A stretch of 64,000 bases of DNA from Streptomyces sp. (GTDB lineage: Bacteria > Actinomycetota > Actinomycetes > Streptomycetales > Streptomycetaceae). Each line of letters begins with the position of its first letter. Position 1 is the stretch's first letter. The stretch is taken from contig NZ_JAEKKT010000125.1 of the NCBI RefSeq assembly GCF_019510245.1, positions 1 to 64,000 of the forward strand, given 5' to 3'. The position numbers and the translations under genes are program-made. Of this stretch, positions 35,571 to 45,398 are shown one piece after another. The notes beneath the pieces are model-generated. The model made no database searches. It was not told where the DNA came from and saw nothing but the letters and a program-made list of their open reading frames with translations.

Positions 35571-35592
35571 GGGACCCGGGTGGACGGGTCCC
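35571..35592 (-). terminator. Terminator of the DUF3000 gene
   Basis: GGGACCCG (35571-35578) pairs with CGGGTCCC (35585-35592) around a six-base loop, 16 bases past the DUF3000 stop. Confidence 0.7.
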
Positions 35593-35607
35593 GGTGACGG
35601 TGCGGGT

Positions 35608-36294
35608 TCAGCGGGCCTGCGGGTCGCGGCGCTGCGGCAGCGTGACCACCGAGGCATCGCCCGGGGCGGCCGGCGGCAGGCCCGCCACCTGCGCCAGCAG
35701 ATCGCACCAGGAGGCGAGGTGGGAGGCGGCGTCCGGGACGCCGGTGCGGCCCTCGCGGGGCGTCCAGGAGGCCCGGATCTCGATCTGCGAGGCGGCGGGG
35801 CGCGCGGACAGCCCGCCGAAATAGTGCGAACTGGCGCGCGTCACGGTCCCGCTCGGCTCGCCGTACGACAGGCCGCGTGCCTGGAGCGCGCCGGTCAGCC
35901 ACGCCCAGCAGACGTCCGGCAGCAGCGGATCGGCCGCCATCTCCGGCTCCAGCTCCGCGCGGACCAGCGTGACCAGCCGGAACGTGCCGTGCCAGGCGTC
36001 GTGCCCGGCCGGGTCGTGCAGCAGGACGAGACGCCCGTCGGCGAGATCCTGCTCGCCGTCGACCACCGCCGCCTCCAGGGCGTACGCGAACGGGGCGAGG
36101 CGCTGCGGGGCGGGGGTCGGCTCCACCTCGACCTGCGGCCGCAGGCGGGCGCCGCGCAGCGCGTCGACCGCGGCCCGGAAGGCCGGCGGTACCGGTGGCG
36201 CCGTACTCCCGGTATGTCCTTCGTCCTCCCCGGTGTCCTTCCCCTCGCCCATCCCGCCAGCGCCGTCCGACAGTCGTCCCTGAGCCGCAGCCAT
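35608..36294 (-). CDS. DUF3000-family protein
   Basis: This 228-residue actinobacterial protein of the DUF3000 family has no known function. Recognisable stretches are [39 protein letters not shown] and [20 protein letters not shown]. There is no signal or membrane segment. The ATG at 36294 has no ribosome site, but TACTCT lies eight bases upstream on the minus strand, so it is probably leaderless. It is divergent from hemE with 108 bases between starts, an arrangement conserved in Streptomyces, so the two may share regulation. Confidence 0.82.
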   Translation of the reverse strand: MAAAQGRLSDGAGGMGEGKDTGEDEGHTGSTAPPVPPAFRAAVDALRGARLRPQVEVEPTPAPQRLAPFAYALEAAVVDGEQDLADGRLVLLHDPAGHDAWHGTFRLVTLVRAELEPEMAADPLLPDVCWAWLTGALQARGLSYGEPSGTVTRASSHYFGGLSARPAASQIEIRASWTPREGRTGVPDAASHLASWCDLLAQVAGLPPAAPGDASVVTLPQRRDPQAR

Positions 36295-36402
36295 GCGGGG
36301 AAGAGTAAGGGGAACGACGCCTTCGCGCAGGGAGAGACACCACCTAAGGACCATGTAAGGGCGCCGCGGGACCGGCTCCCGGAGCGTGCGAGACTTGCCG
36401 TC

Positions 36403-37470
36403 GTGAGTGCGAACGGAAGCCCCGCGGGCCAGCAGCCGACAGCGACGTACGACAGTGCCTTCCTGAAGGCGTGCAGGCGTGAACCCGTGCCGCACACCCC
36501 CGTCTGGTTCATGCGCCAGGCCGGCCGTTCGCTGCCGGAGTACCACAAGGCGCGCGAGGGCATCCCGATGCTGGAGTCGTGCACGCGGCCCGAGCTGGTC
36601 GCCGAGATCACCCTCCAGCCCGTCCGCCGGCACCACGTGGACGCGGCGATCTACTTCAGCGACATCGTCGTCCCGCTCAAGGCCATCGGCATCGACCTCG
36701 ACATCAAGCCCGGCGTCGGCCCGGTCGTCGCGCACCCGATCCGCACCCGCGCCGACCTCGCCCGGCTCCGCGACCTCACCCCCGAGGACGTCTCCTACGT
36801 CACCGAGGCCGTCGGCCTGCTCACCGCCGAGCTCGGCCCGACCCCGCTGATCGGCTTCGCCGGCGCCCCGTTCACCCTCGCGAGCTACCTCGTCGAGGGC
36901 GGCCCCTCGCGCACCTACGAGAACGCCAAGGCGATCATGTACGGCGACCCGGAGCTCTGGGCCGACCTGCTCGACCGTCTCGCCGACATCACGGCCGCGT
37001 TCCTGAAGGTGCAGATCGAGGCCGGCGCCTCCGCCGTCCAGCTCTTCGACTCCTGGGCCGGGGCGCTGGCCCCCGCCGACTACCGCCGCTCGGTGCTGCC
37101 CGCCTCCGCGAAGGTCTTCGACGCCGTCGCCGGGTACGGCGTCCCGCGCATCCACTTCGGCGTCGGCACCGGCGAACTGCTGAAGCTCATGGGCGAGGCC
37201 GGCGCGGACGTCGTCGGCGTCGACTACCGGGTCCCGCTCGACGAGGCCGCCCGCCGCGTCGGCCCCGGCAAGGCGCTCCAGGGCAACCTCGACCCGGCCG
37301 TCCTGTTCGCCGGCAAGGACGCCGTGGAGACCAAGGCCCGCGAGGTGCTCGACGCGGCCGCGGGGCTCGAAGGCCACATCTTCAACCTGGGCCACGGCGT
37401 GATGCCGTCCACCGACCCGGACGCGCTGACCCGCCTCGCCGAGTTCGTGCACACCGAGAGCGCGCGCTGA
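36403..37470 (+). CDS. hemE: Uroporphyrinogen III decarboxylase
   Basis: HemE removes four carboxyl groups from uroporphyrinogen III to give coproporphyrinogen III. The 355-residue length is normal. The N-terminal active-site signature is [20 protein letters not shown], and [17 protein letters not shown] and [13 protein letters not shown] are also typical. The GTG at 36403 lacks a ribosome site and is probably leaderless. It feeds HemY and HemQ encoded 5.6 kb downstream. It is convergent with the rhomboid gene, only nine bases apart. Confidence 0.96.
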   Translation: MSANGSPAGQQPTATYDSAFLKACRREPVPHTPVWFMRQAGRSLPEYHKAREGIPMLESCTRPELVAEITLQPVRRHHVDAAIYFSDIVVPLKAIGIDLDIKPGVGPVVAHPIRTRADLARLRDLTPEDVSYVTEAVGLLTAELGPTPLIGFAGAPFTLASYLVEGGPSRTYENAKAIMYGDPELWADLLDRLADITAAFLKVQIEAGASAVQLFDSWAGALAPADYRRSVLPASAKVFDAVAGYGVPRIHFGVGTGELLKLMGEAGADVVGVDYRVPLDEAARRVGPGKALQGNLDPAVLFAGKDAVETKAREVLDAAAGLEGHIFNLGHGVMPSTDPDALTRLAEFVHTESAR

Positions 37471-37479
37471 CCCGGTCCG

Positions 37480-38304
37480 CTACCAGCCGTGCCGGGGCCG
37501 GGCCCGCCTGCCGAACAGCAGGCCCCGCGGCTCCGGCGGCGGGGGCGTGCCCGGCTTGAGCGGCCAGGCGAGCACCATGCCGACCAGGAAGCCGACGATG
37601 TGCGCCGCGTACGCCACGGTCCCGGCGTCGGAGACGCCCTCGCCGGACGAGTAGACCGCCTGCAGTACGAACCAGAAGCCCAGCACCAGCCAGGCGGGCA
37701 GCCGCAGCGGCAGGAAGATCAGGAAGGGCACCAGGACCCAGACCCTGGCCCTCGGGTAGAGGACCAGGTACGCGCCCAGGACCCCGGCGATCGCGCCGGA
37801 CGCGCCGATCAGCGGGTCGCCCGACGAGGCGTTGAGGAGCGCGAAACCGTAGCCGGCCGCGTAGCCGCAGAAGACGTAGAAGAGGAAGAAGCGGATGTGG
37901 CCCATCCGGTCCTCGACGTTGTTGCCGAAGATCAGCAGGAACAGCATGTTGCCCAGCAGGTGCAGCCAGCTGCCGTGCAGGAACATCGCCGTGAAGACCG
38001 ACAGCGCGGGCGACTTGTCGTAACCGGGCGGGCCGACGACACAGCCGGCGCCGCTCCGGCCGATGCCCACCTGGCCGGTCGGGACCAGCTGCGGCATCTG
38101 ATGGTGGATCAGCTCCCGGGGGACCGCCGCGTAGTGGTCCATGAACGCCTGCAGATGACACAGCTGCGCCAGATCGCTGCCGCCGGCCACGGAACCGGCT
38201 ATGCCGGGCGTGAACAGGAAGACGAGCACGTTCGCGGCGATCAGCGCGTACGTCACGTACGGCGTGCGACGCACCGGGTTCACGTCATGAACGGGGATGA
38301 CCAC
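37480..38304 (-). CDS. Rhomboid-family intramembrane serine protease
   Basis: This 274-residue membrane protease has six or seven helices. The rhomboid motifs are HGSWLHLLGNMLFL (oxyanion asparagine and histidines), the catalytic serine in GASGAIAGVLG, and the catalytic histidine in AAHIVGFLVG. An extracytoplasmic insertion follows the first helix (residues about 45-95). The GTG at 38304 was used. Substrates are unknown; rhomboids cut membrane proteins in or near the bilayer. Confidence 0.9.
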   Translation of the reverse strand: MVIPVHDVNPVRRTPYVTYALIAANVLVFLFTPGIAGSVAGGSDLAQLCHLQAFMDHYAAVPRELIHHQMPQLVPTGQVGIGRSGAGCVVGPPGYDKSPALSVFTAMFLHGSWLHLLGNMLFLLIFGNNVEDRMGHIRFFLFYVFCGYAAGYGFALLNASSGDPLIGASGAIAGVLGAYLVLYPRARVWVLVPFLIFLPLRLPAWLVLGFWFVLQAVYSSGEGVSDAGTVAYAAHIVGFLVGMVLAWPLKPGTPPPPEPRGLLFGRRARPRHGW

Positions 38305-38425
38305 AGCTGACTAGTGCCCAGGGCGGGGGCGCTCGATGCGCGGCGAGGCCCGGTGAACGTCGGCACGCGCGCGTGCGTATGTCCTTGCGACCGACGTGAG
38401 GTTCAGGCGACGTGAGGAACAGGCG

Positions 38426-38728
38426 ATGAACGAGCGGGTTACTCCTCAGGCATTTCCTCCCATGCAGGCGCTCCCCGACGGTGAGGCGGAGCTCTCCCTT
38501 GTCGTACGGCTTCCCTGGGAGGACGTGGCACGGCTCGGTCAGGAGGCGGGGCGGCTGGCCGCGCAGATGCAGCGGCCGGTGACGCTCGACGAGGCGGTGA
38601 GCAATCGGTTGCGGTCGACGCGACCCGCGGCCGCGCATGCGCGGCCGGGGACCGAGCAGCCTGCTGCCGCGGCTGCGCCGGGAGGGGCCGGGGTCACTTC
38701 GCTGCCGCGGATCAGTGGGACGGCTTGA
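38426..38728 (+). CDS. Small conserved hypothetical protein
   Basis: This 100-residue cytoplasmic protein has ELSLVVRLPWEDVARLGQEA and LDEAVSNRLRST, giving an amphipathic helical core, and an alanine/proline-rich C-terminal tail. The ATG at 38426 has GAGG nine bases before it; an in-frame ATG 30 bases earlier is possible. It is divergent from the rhomboid gene (122 bases) and followed by an intergenic repeat. I recognise no domain. Confidence 0.6.
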   Translation: MNERVTPQAFPPMQALPDGEAELSLVVRLPWEDVARLGQEAGRLAAQMQRPVTLDEAVSNRLRSTRPAAAHARPGTEQPAAAAAPGGAGVTSLPRISGTA

Positions 38729-38756
38729 TCGCCGTTGCGGGGCGCGGGTGCGCTGT

Positions 38757-38823
38757 GGCTGGTCGCGCAGTTCCTCCCCCGGCCTTCGGCCGGGGGTACC
38801 CCCAGCGCCCCTGACGGGGCGCT
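38757..38823. repeat. Intergenic repeat between convergent genes
   Basis: This is a full copy: GGCTGGTCGCGCAGTTCC, a CCCCCGGCC-TTC-GGCCGGGGG hairpin, GGGGGTACCCCC, and GCGCCCC paired with GGGGCGC. It ends one base before the stop codon of the oxidoreductase gene. Confidence 0.8.
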
Positions 38824-40212
38824 TCAGTGGCCGTCGCGCACTTTGGTCGCCGCCTTTCGGGCAGCCACCAGCACGGGGTCCCACACCGGTGAGAACGGTG
38901 GGGCATAGCCCAGGTCCAGGGCTGTCATCTGTTCCACCGTCATGTTCGCCGTGAGGGCCACCGCGGCGATGTCGACCCGCTTGCCCGCGCCCTCCCTGCC
39001 CACGATCTGCACGCCCAGCAGGCGGCCCGTGCGGCGTTCCGCGAGCATCTTGACGGTCATGGGGTTCGCGCCGGGGTAGTAGCCGGCGCGGCTCGTGGAC
39101 TCGATGGTGACCGTCTCGAACTGGAGGCCCACCCGCAGCGCGTCCTTCTCGCGCAGGCCGGTGCGGGCGATCTCCAGGTCGCAGACCTTGCTCACCGCCG
39201 TGCCGACGACGCCGGGGAACGTGGCGTAGCCGCCGCCCACGTTGGTGCCGATGACCTGGCCGTGCTTGTTGGCGTGGGTGCCCAGCGGGATGTACTGCTC
39301 CTGGCCCGAGACCAGGTTCAGCACCTCCACGCAGTCGCCGCCGGCCCAGATGTCCTCGTGGCCGCGCACCCGCATCGCGAGGTCGGTGAGCAGCCCGCCG
39401 TGCCGGCCGACGGGCAGGCCCGCCGCCTGGGCGAGGCCGGTCTCCGGGCGGACGCCGATGCCGAGGATCACCACGTCCGCCGGGTACTCGGCGTCCTCCG
39501 TGGCCACCGCGCGCACCCTGCCGTCCTGGCCGGTGAGCAGCTTGGTGACCTCGGTGTCGTTGACCATGGTGATGCCGAGGCCCTCCATGGCCCCGTGCAC
39601 GAGGCGGCCCATGTCCGGGTCGAGCGTGGACATCGGCTCGCTGCCGCGGTTGACGACCGTCACCTCGTAGCCGCGGTTGATCAGCGCCTCGGCCATCTCG
39701 ACGCCGATGTAGCCGGCGCCGACCACCACGGCCCGGCGGCCACGCGTGCGTGCCAGCGTGTCGAGGAGGGCCTGGCCGTCGTCCAGGGTCTGCACGCCGT
39801 GCACCCCCGGCGCGTCCGCGCCCGGCATGTCGGGGCGGATCGGGCGGGCGCCGGTGCCGATGACGAGCTTGTCGTACGGCGTCCAGGACTCGGCGCCGGA
39901 ATCCAGGTCACGCGCGCGTACCCGCTGGCCGACCACGTCGATCTCGGTGACCTCGGTGCGCAGCCGGAGGTCGATCGCGCGGGCGCGGTGCTCCTCGGGG
40001 GAGCGGGCGATCAGGTCGTCCCGCTCCTCGACGTCTCCGCCGACCCAGTACGGGATCCCGCACGCCGAGTAGGAGGTGAAGTGGCCGCGTTCGAAGGCCA
40101 CGATCTCCAACTCGTCCGGTCCCCGCAGCCGACGTGCCTGGGACGCCGCGGACATGCCCGCGGCGTCACCGCCGATCACCACCAGTCGTTCCCGCCCACC
40201 GTTCATGCTCAT
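38824..40212 (-). CDS. FAD-dependent oxidoreductase, CoA-disulfide reductase-like
   Basis: This 462-residue pyridine nucleotide-disulfide oxidoreductase has an FAD-binding GGDAAGMSAASQARR, the single active cysteine in SYSACGIPYWVGGD, and an NAD(P)-binding VVVGAGYIGVEMAEAL. The ATG motif near LVIGTGARPIRP and the C-terminal dimer domain complete the fold. A single cysteine at SxxxC places it with CoA-disulfide reductases, NADH oxidases or persulfide reductases rather than glutathione reductase. The ATG at 40212 has TAGCGT seven bases upstream and no ribosome site, which fits a leaderless start. Confidence 0.87.
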   Translation of the reverse strand: MSMNGGRERLVVIGGDAAGMSAASQARRLRGPDELEIVAFERGHFTSYSACGIPYWVGGDVEERDDLIARSPEEHRARAIDLRLRTEVTEIDVVGQRVRARDLDSGAESWTPYDKLVIGTGARPIRPDMPGADAPGVHGVQTLDDGQALLDTLARTRGRRAVVVGAGYIGVEMAEALINRGYEVTVVNRGSEPMSTLDPDMGRLVHGAMEGLGITMVNDTEVTKLLTGQDGRVRAVATEDAEYPADVVILGIGVRPETGLAQAAGLPVGRHGGLLTDLAMRVRGHEDIWAGGDCVEVLNLVSGQEQYIPLGTHANKHGQVIGTNVGGGYATFPGVVGTAVSKVCDLEIARTGLREKDALRVGLQFETVTIESTSRAGYYPGANPMTVKMLAERRTGRLLGVQIVGREGAGKRVDIAAVALTANMTVEQMTALDLGYAPPFSPVWDPVLVAARKAATKVRDGH

Positions 40213-40249
40213 GCGAACACGCTACGGGGCGCGGGCATTTCGGGCTCGC

Positions 40250-41149
40250 TCAGGTCTCACTGCCCGGCCGGGCGGCGGTACGGCGCCGGCGGGCGAGCCT
40301 CCACCACAGCAGCGCCAGTACGGCCGCCAGGGCCGCGAACGGCAGGGCGGCACCCAGGGCCAGGGCGATCCAGCGCAGCAGGGTGACGAAGACGTGCCAG
40401 CCGCCGGAGACGGCGTCCAGGAACCCCGGGCCGTCGTCCCTCGCGGCCTTCGCGACCGGCGTCTGCGTGAGGGACAGCGTGATCGTGGCCATGCTGGTGC
40501 GGTCCTTCAGGGACGCCTGCTGGGCGAGCAGCGCCTCCAGGTCGGACTCCCGGCTGCTCAACTCCCCTTCCAGGGTGACCACGTCACTGAGCTTGGCCGC
40601 CCGGTCCATCAGCTCGCGGACCCGGGCCACGCTGGCCCGCTGCGACCTGATCCGGCTGTCCACGTCGACCACCTGGTCGGTGACGTCCTGCGCCTTCGCG
40701 GTGCGGTCGATCAGCTTGCCCGCGCCCTGGAGGCCGGTGAGCACCTCGTCGTACTTCCCGGTGGGGACCCGGAGGACCACGCGGGTGTGTTCGTGGCCCT
40801 CCGGGTCCCGGCTGGTGGTCTCGTCGCCGACGTAGCCGCCGGCGTCCTCGGCCGTGGTGCGGGCCGCGTCCAGGGCCTTGGGGACGTCCTTGACCTGCAC
40901 GGTCAGGGAGGCGGTGCGGATGATCCGGTCCGCGGTGAGGTCGGGTGCCGTCCTGGCGGCCCCGCTGCCGCTGTCCTTGGCACCCGCCGAGCCCGCCGCC
41001 TCCCCGGCGGCACTGTGCACGTCGGCCTTGGCATCGCTCGCGGAGCCGCCGCCGGAGGCGTCGTTCGCACCGCAGCCGGTGAGGACGAGGGCGGCGGTGA
41101 GCAGGAGGCCGGCGAGGACGGGGCGTACGGGTCGTGCGGGATGGCGCAT
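40250..41149 (-). CDS. DUF4349-family lipoprotein
   Basis: This 299-residue lipoprotein has the lipobox LTGC after VLAGLLLTAALV, a disordered Ser/Ala linker to about residue 70, then the DUF4349 region (RIIRTASLTVQVKDVPKALD; LRVPTGKYDEVLTGL). A coiled-coil stretch follows (RVRELMDRAAKLSDVVTLEG). One C-terminal membrane helix (LALGAALPFAALAAVLALLW) and a basic tail end the protein, so it is anchored at both ends. Function is unknown; similar proteins are thought to act in the envelope. Confidence 0.85.
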   Translation of the reverse strand: MRHPARPVRPVLAGLLLTAALVLTGCGANDASGGGSASDAKADVHSAAGEAAGSAGAKDSGSGAARTAPDLTADRIIRTASLTVQVKDVPKALDAARTTAEDAGGYVGDETTSRDPEGHEHTRVVLRVPTGKYDEVLTGLQGAGKLIDRTAKAQDVTDQVVDVDSRIRSQRASVARVRELMDRAAKLSDVVTLEGELSSRESDLEALLAQQASLKDRTSMATITLSLTQTPVAKAARDDGPGFLDAVSGGWHVFVTLLRWIALALGAALPFAALAAVLALLWWRLARRRRTAARPGSET

Positions 41150-41476
41150 GGTTCCCCCCGAGGGCGGTGACGACTGACGCGACTTCGACGCCGGGGCGGG
41201 GCGGGACGTTCGGGGGCGACGGTCCCGGTGCGGTCACGGTCCGGACGCGTACGGGTCACCGGGCCGGGGCGGGAGCGCCGGCGGGGTTGTGAACGGTCGG
41301 CTGTCGATGGCTCTTGAGTGCGTTCTGGCCCGCGTGAGTGAGCCTCGGGGCGGTGGGCGCGCTCTCCCTTCTCGTGGGGAACGAGAGTTCTGAGGTCGAA
41401 TGTGCGACCTTTGTCGCGGATGCTCGTTTGGCGGGGTGAGGGTTTTCTGCGGCGCGGAACCGGGGGGTGACGAGGG

Positions 41477-43129
41477 GTGGGTGGACTGCGGCAGGTGGTG
41501 GCGCCGTTTGTGGCGCCCGGTCCCTCGGGTGTTGCGATCCGTACGCGGCTCAAGGGCCTGACCGGCGGGGACGAGGAGGTGCTAGGCCTGGTCGGCGACC
41601 ATCTCGGCGCACTGGCTTCCCGCGATCTCAAGGCCTGGTGCGCGGCCGGACTTGAGCATGACAGTGAGCGGTGGGCCGAGCGCAAACGGGCCCTGACCTC
41701 GGAGTCCTCCTCACGCTGGGCGGGGTCGGTCACGAAGGCCAGTCATGACCAGTGGGCGCTGGCCCGGCGTGGTCTGCTCGCGTACATCCACAGTCTTCAG
41801 GCCGGTGTGCGCACCCTCGCCCACCGGCTGTCGTTGCCCGTGGGCGAGAAAGGCACCAAGCACGCGCCCGGCGGCTACCGGAGCGGGCAGGAGTGGTTCG
41901 CGAAGTCCCGGCGTCTGCGGGTCCTGGAAGACCGGCTTCAGGCGGCACAGGCAGACTGGCACGCCGGCATTGTGCATGTGGTGCGCGGCGGCAAGCGGCT
42001 GCTGAACACCCGCCACCACCTTGAGGCCGCCGGGCTCGGTGAAGCAGGATGGCGCCGCCGTTGGCGGGCCGAACGCCGCTTCCTCCAGGCGGACGGGGAG
42101 TCCGGCAAGCGGTGCGGCAACGAGACCATCCGCGTCACCCCCGACGGCGAAGTGTCGATCAAGCTCCCCGCCCCGCTGGCGTATCTGGCGAACGCGCCGC
42201 ACGGCCGCTACGTCCTGGCCGCGCGGGTGTCGTTCGCACACCGGGGCGAGCAGTGGGCCGACCGCGTCAGCGCGAACCGGGCCGTGGCCTACCGCATCCA
42301 CGAGGACACGGGGCGCGGGCGCTGGTACCTGACCGCCTCCTGGACCCTGCCCCCCGTCCAGACCATCCCGCTGGATGCGGCCCGCGCGAAGGGTGTGGTC
42401 GGCGTGGACACCAACGCCGACCACCTGGCCGCCTGGCGTCTGGACGCACACGGCAACCCCCTCGGCGAACCGCTGCGCTTCAGCTATGACCTCACCGGGA
42501 CCGCTGGTCACCGTGACGCCCAGGTCAGACACGCTCTGATCCGCCTGCTGCACTTCGCCCGGCGGCACGGCCTCACGATCGCCGTCGAGGACCTCGACTT
42601 CACCGCGGAGACCACCCGGGAGAAGCACGGCCGCAGGAAGCGGTTCCGGAACCTGATCTCCGGCATGCCCGTGGCCCGCCTCCGCGCCAGGCTCGTGTCC
42701 ATGGCGACCGAACTCGGGATACCCGTCATCGCCGTCGACCCCGCCTACACCAGCCGCTGGGGCGCCCAGCACTGGCAGCAACCCCTCACCACCACAGGCA
42801 GGAAACCCACCCGCCACGATGCAGCCGCCGTGGCGATCGGAAGACGCGCCCTGGGACACCCGATCCGGCGACGGACGGCACCGCCCCCACACGACCGGAG
42901 TGATCGTGCGGGGCATCGGACCGTCCAGGCCGTATCGGTGGCCCCGGGGCGTGAAGGACACCGCCCCCGCATCCCCGGACCACGGACACGATCCGTGCCG
43001 ACCGGAACGGCAGCGAACGCGGTCGACCAGAACGCCCAACACCGTCCGGGGCGTTCGGCTGAGCACGAGCCCTGGCAACAGGACTCTCCGCTCAGTCTCC
43101 AGAAACGGTCTGAGAGAGTGAGGACATGA
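41477..43129 (+). CDS. TnpB-like (IS605 OrfB) RNA-guided nuclease homologue
   Basis: This 550-residue protein has the RuvC-type catalytic triad of TnpB: D311 (VVGVDTNADHLA), E371 (IAVEDLDF) and D448 (TRHDAAAVAIGRR). The four-cysteine zinc knuckle usual between the last two is absent; the stretch reads AYTSRWGAQHWQQPLTTTGR. No tnpA or clear element ends are present. The last ~95 residues (Arg/Pro-rich, after HDAAA) look unlike a folded domain. They could be translated guide-RNA scaffold or read-through of the hemY leader. The stop overlaps the hemY ATG by four bases. TnpB proteins cut DNA using a guide RNA made from the 3' end of the element. Confidence 0.78.
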   Translation: MGGLRQVVAPFVAPGPSGVAIRTRLKGLTGGDEEVLGLVGDHLGALASRDLKAWCAAGLEHDSERWAERKRALTSESSSRWAGSVTKASHDQWALARRGLLAYIHSLQAGVRTLAHRLSLPVGEKGTKHAPGGYRSGQEWFAKSRRLRVLEDRLQAAQADWHAGIVHVVRGGKRLLNTRHHLEAAGLGEAGWRRRWRAERRFLQADGESGKRCGNETIRVTPDGEVSIKLPAPLAYLANAPHGRYVLAARVSFAHRGEQWADRVSANRAVAYRIHEDTGRGRWYLTASWTLPPVQTIPLDAARAKGVVGVDTNADHLAAWRLDAHGNPLGEPLRFSYDLTGTAGHRDAQVRHALIRLLHFARRHGLTIAVEDLDFTAETTREKHGRRKRFRNLISGMPVARLRARLVSMATELGIPVIAVDPAYTSRWGAQHWQQPLTTTGRKPTRHDAAAVAIGRRALGHPIRRRTAPPPHDRSDRAGHRTVQAVSVAPGREGHRPRIPGPRTRSVPTGTAANAVDQNAQHRPGRSAEHEPWQQDSPLSLQKRSERVRT

Positions 43130-44655
43130 GCGCAACGGGTACGGGCACGGGCCGGGTCGTCGTCGTCGGAGCCGGGATCGCGGGGCTGGCCGCGGCGCAC
43201 CGGCTGCTGGAGCGCGGCGCGCGCGTGACCGTGCTGGAGGCCTCGGAGAGAGTGGGCGGCAAGCTGCTGCCCGGGGAGATCGCGGGCGTGCGGGCCGACC
43301 TGGGCGCCGAGTCGATGCTGGCCCGCCGGCCCGAGGCGGTCGCCCTCGCCCGCGAGTCCGGGCTCGGCGAGCGGCTGCAGGCCCCCGCCACCGCCACGGC
43401 CGCCATCTGGACCCGGGGCGCCCTGCGCCCCATGCCCAAGGGCCATGTCATGGGCGTCCCCGGCACCGCCGCCGCGCTGTCCGGCGTGCTCTCCGAGGAG
43501 GGCCTCGCCCGCATCGAGGGCGACGCCGGCCTGCCCCGGACCGAGGTCGGCGACGACGTGGCGGTGGGGGAGTACGTGGCCGCCCGGCTGGGCCGGGAGG
43601 TCGTCGATCGGCTGGTCGAGCCGCTGCTCGGCGGGGTCTACGCGGGCGACGCGTACCGCATCTCGATGCGGTCCGCGGTCCCGCAGCTCTACCAGGCCGC
43701 GAAGACCCACGACTCGCTGACGGAGGCCGTCCGCGAGATCCAGGCCAAGGCCGCGGCCAACCAGCAGAACGGGCCGGTCTTCATGGGCATCGAGGGCGGC
43801 GTCGGCACCCTGCCGCTCGCGGTCGCCGCGTCGGTGCGGGCCCGCGGCGGCGAGATCGTCACCGGCGCGCCCGTCACGGAACTGCGCAGGGTGCCGACCG
43901 ACAGCGCGGACGCGGCCGCCCGTGACGGCTCCGGGACCGGTGCGTCCGCCTCGCCGGCCGCCGCCGGCGCGCGCACCGCCTGGCGGGTCGTCGCCGGCGA
44001 CCGGGTGCTGCACGCGGACGCCGTGATCGTCGCCGTACCGGCCCCCGTCGCCGCCGCCCTGCTGCGCGCCGAGGCGCCCGCCGCCGCGGCCGAACTGGCC
44101 GCCGTCGAGTACGCCTCGATGGCCCTGATCACCCTCGCCTACCGCCGTTCCGGGCTCGGCCTGCCCGCCGGCAGCGGCTTCCTCGTCCCGCCCGTCGACG
44201 GCCGCACCATCAAGGCCTCCACCTTCGCCTCCCAGAAGTGGGGCTGGATCGCCGACGAGGACCCGGACGTCGTCGTCCTGCGCACCTCGGTCGGCCGGTA
44301 CGGCGAGACCGCGGTCCTCGGCCGCGAGGACGCCGATCTCGTCGACCTCTCCCGGCACGACCTGCGCGAGGCCACCGGCCTGGACGCGACCCCGGTCGCC
44401 ACCCGCGTCACCCGCTGGACCGGGGGCCTGCCCCAGTACCCGGTCGGCCACCACGCGCGCGTGGCCCGCGTCCGCGAGCACGTCGCGAAGCTCCCGGGCC
44501 TCGCGGTGTGCGGCGCGCAGTACGACGGGGTCGGCATCCCCGCCTGCGTCGCGAGCGCGTACGCGGCGGTGGACCAGCTGGCGGGCGACCTCAGCGGTGT
44601 GGCGGAGCTGACGGCCAACCCGGTGCAGAGCCTGCACGGCGGAGCGGGAGAATAG
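43126..44655 (+). CDS. hemY: Coproporphyrinogen III / protoporphyrinogen oxidase
   Basis: This 509-residue FAD enzyme (also called CgoX or HemG in actinobacteria) oxidises coproporphyrinogen III to coproporphyrin III in the heme route. The FAD motif is [21 protein letters not shown], followed by [13 protein letters not shown]. Other family features are [14 protein letters not shown] and the end [19 protein letters not shown]. The ATG at 43126 has GAGG just before it and overlaps the stop of the TnpB-like gene. An insertion of about 25 residues (near residue 265, Ala/Gly/Ser-rich) is unusual. It lies five bases before hemQ. Confidence 0.93.
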   Translation: MSATGTGTGRVVVVGAGIAGLAAAHRLLERGARVTVLEASERVGGKLLPGEIAGVRADLGAESMLARRPEAVALARESGLGERLQAPATATAAIWTRGALRPMPKGHVMGVPGTAAALSGVLSEEGLARIEGDAGLPRTEVGDDVAVGEYVAARLGREVVDRLVEPLLGGVYAGDAYRISMRSAVPQLYQAAKTHDSLTEAVREIQAKAAANQQNGPVFMGIEGGVGTLPLAVAASVRARGGEIVTGAPVTELRRVPTDSADAAARDGSGTGASASPAAAGARTAWRVVAGDRVLHADAVIVAVPAPVAAALLRAEAPAAAAELAAVEYASMALITLAYRRSGLGLPAGSGFLVPPVDGRTIKASTFASQKWGWIADEDPDVVVLRTSVGRYGETAVLGREDADLVDLSRHDLREATGLDATPVATRVTRWTGGLPQYPVGHHARVARVREHVAKLPGLAVCGAQYDGVGIPACVASAYAAVDQLAGDLSGVAELTANPVQSLHGGAGE

Positions 44656-44660
44656 GGACC

Positions 44661-45392
44661 ATGAGTGACGACGCCCCCACCACCGAGTCCGGCAGGATCC
44701 CGAACAAGGGCAAGCTGGCCAAGGACCTCAACGAGGTCATCCGCTACACCCTGTGGTCGGTCTTCAAGCTGAAGGACGTGCTGCCCGAGGACCGCGCGGG
44801 CTACGCCGACGAGGTCCAGGAGCTGTTCGACCAGCTCGCCGCCAAGGACGTGACGGTCCGCGGCACCTACGACGTCTCCGGGCTGCGTGCCGACGCCGAC
44901 CTGATGATCTGGTGGCACGCGGAGTCCAGCGACCAGCTCCAGGAGGCGTACAACCTCTTCCGCCGCACGAAGCTGGGCCGTGCGCTGGAGCCGGTCTGGT
45001 CGAACATGGCGCTGCACCGCCCCGCCGAGTTCAACCGGTCGCACATCCCGGCCTTCCTCGCCGACGAGACGCCGCGCAACTACGTCAGCGTGTACCCGTT
45101 CGTGCGGTCGTACGAGTGGTACCTGCTGCCCGACGAGGACCGCCGCCGGATGCTCGCCGACCACGGCAAGATGGCCCGCGGCTACCCGGACGTGCGTGCC
45201 AACACGGTGGCCTCGTTCTCGCTCGGCGACTACGAGTGGGTCCTGGCCTTCGAGGCCGACGACCTGTACCGCATCGTCGACCTCATGCGCCACCTGCGTG
45301 GTTCCGAGGCCCGCCGGCACGTCCGCGAGGAGGTCCCGTTCTACACCGGGCGCCGCAAGTCCGTGGCCGATCTGGTCGCGGGCCTCGCCTGA
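44661..45392 (+). CDS. hemQ: Coproheme decarboxylase HemQ (ChdC)
   Basis: This 243-residue chlorite-dismutase-family protein makes heme b from coproheme using peroxide, the last step of the coproporphyrin-dependent pathway. It has [13 protein letters not shown] with the tyrosine that forms the catalytic radical, and the heme-side histidine region [34 protein letters not shown] closes the ferredoxin-like fold. The ATG at 44661 follows GGGAG. It is cotranscribed with hemY. It lies convergent, six bases apart, with the next gene. Confidence 0.94.
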   Translation: MSDDAPTTESGRIPNKGKLAKDLNEVIRYTLWSVFKLKDVLPEDRAGYADEVQELFDQLAAKDVTVRGTYDVSGLRADADLMIWWHAESSDQLQEAYNLFRRTKLGRALEPVWSNMALHRPAEFNRSHIPAFLADETPRNYVSVYPFVRSYEWYLLPDEDRRRMLADHGKMARGYPDVRANTVASFSLGDYEWVLAFEADDLYRIVDLMRHLRGSEARRHVREEVPFYTGRRKSVADLVAGLA

Positions 45393-45398
45393 CGGCCG

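Noticed and set aside
41150..41476. Left end of an IS605-type element before the TnpB-like gene
   Set aside because: Only a small CTCGT/ACGAG hairpin near 41373-41391 is present; no tnpA, no subterminal palindromes and no clear target motif were seen.
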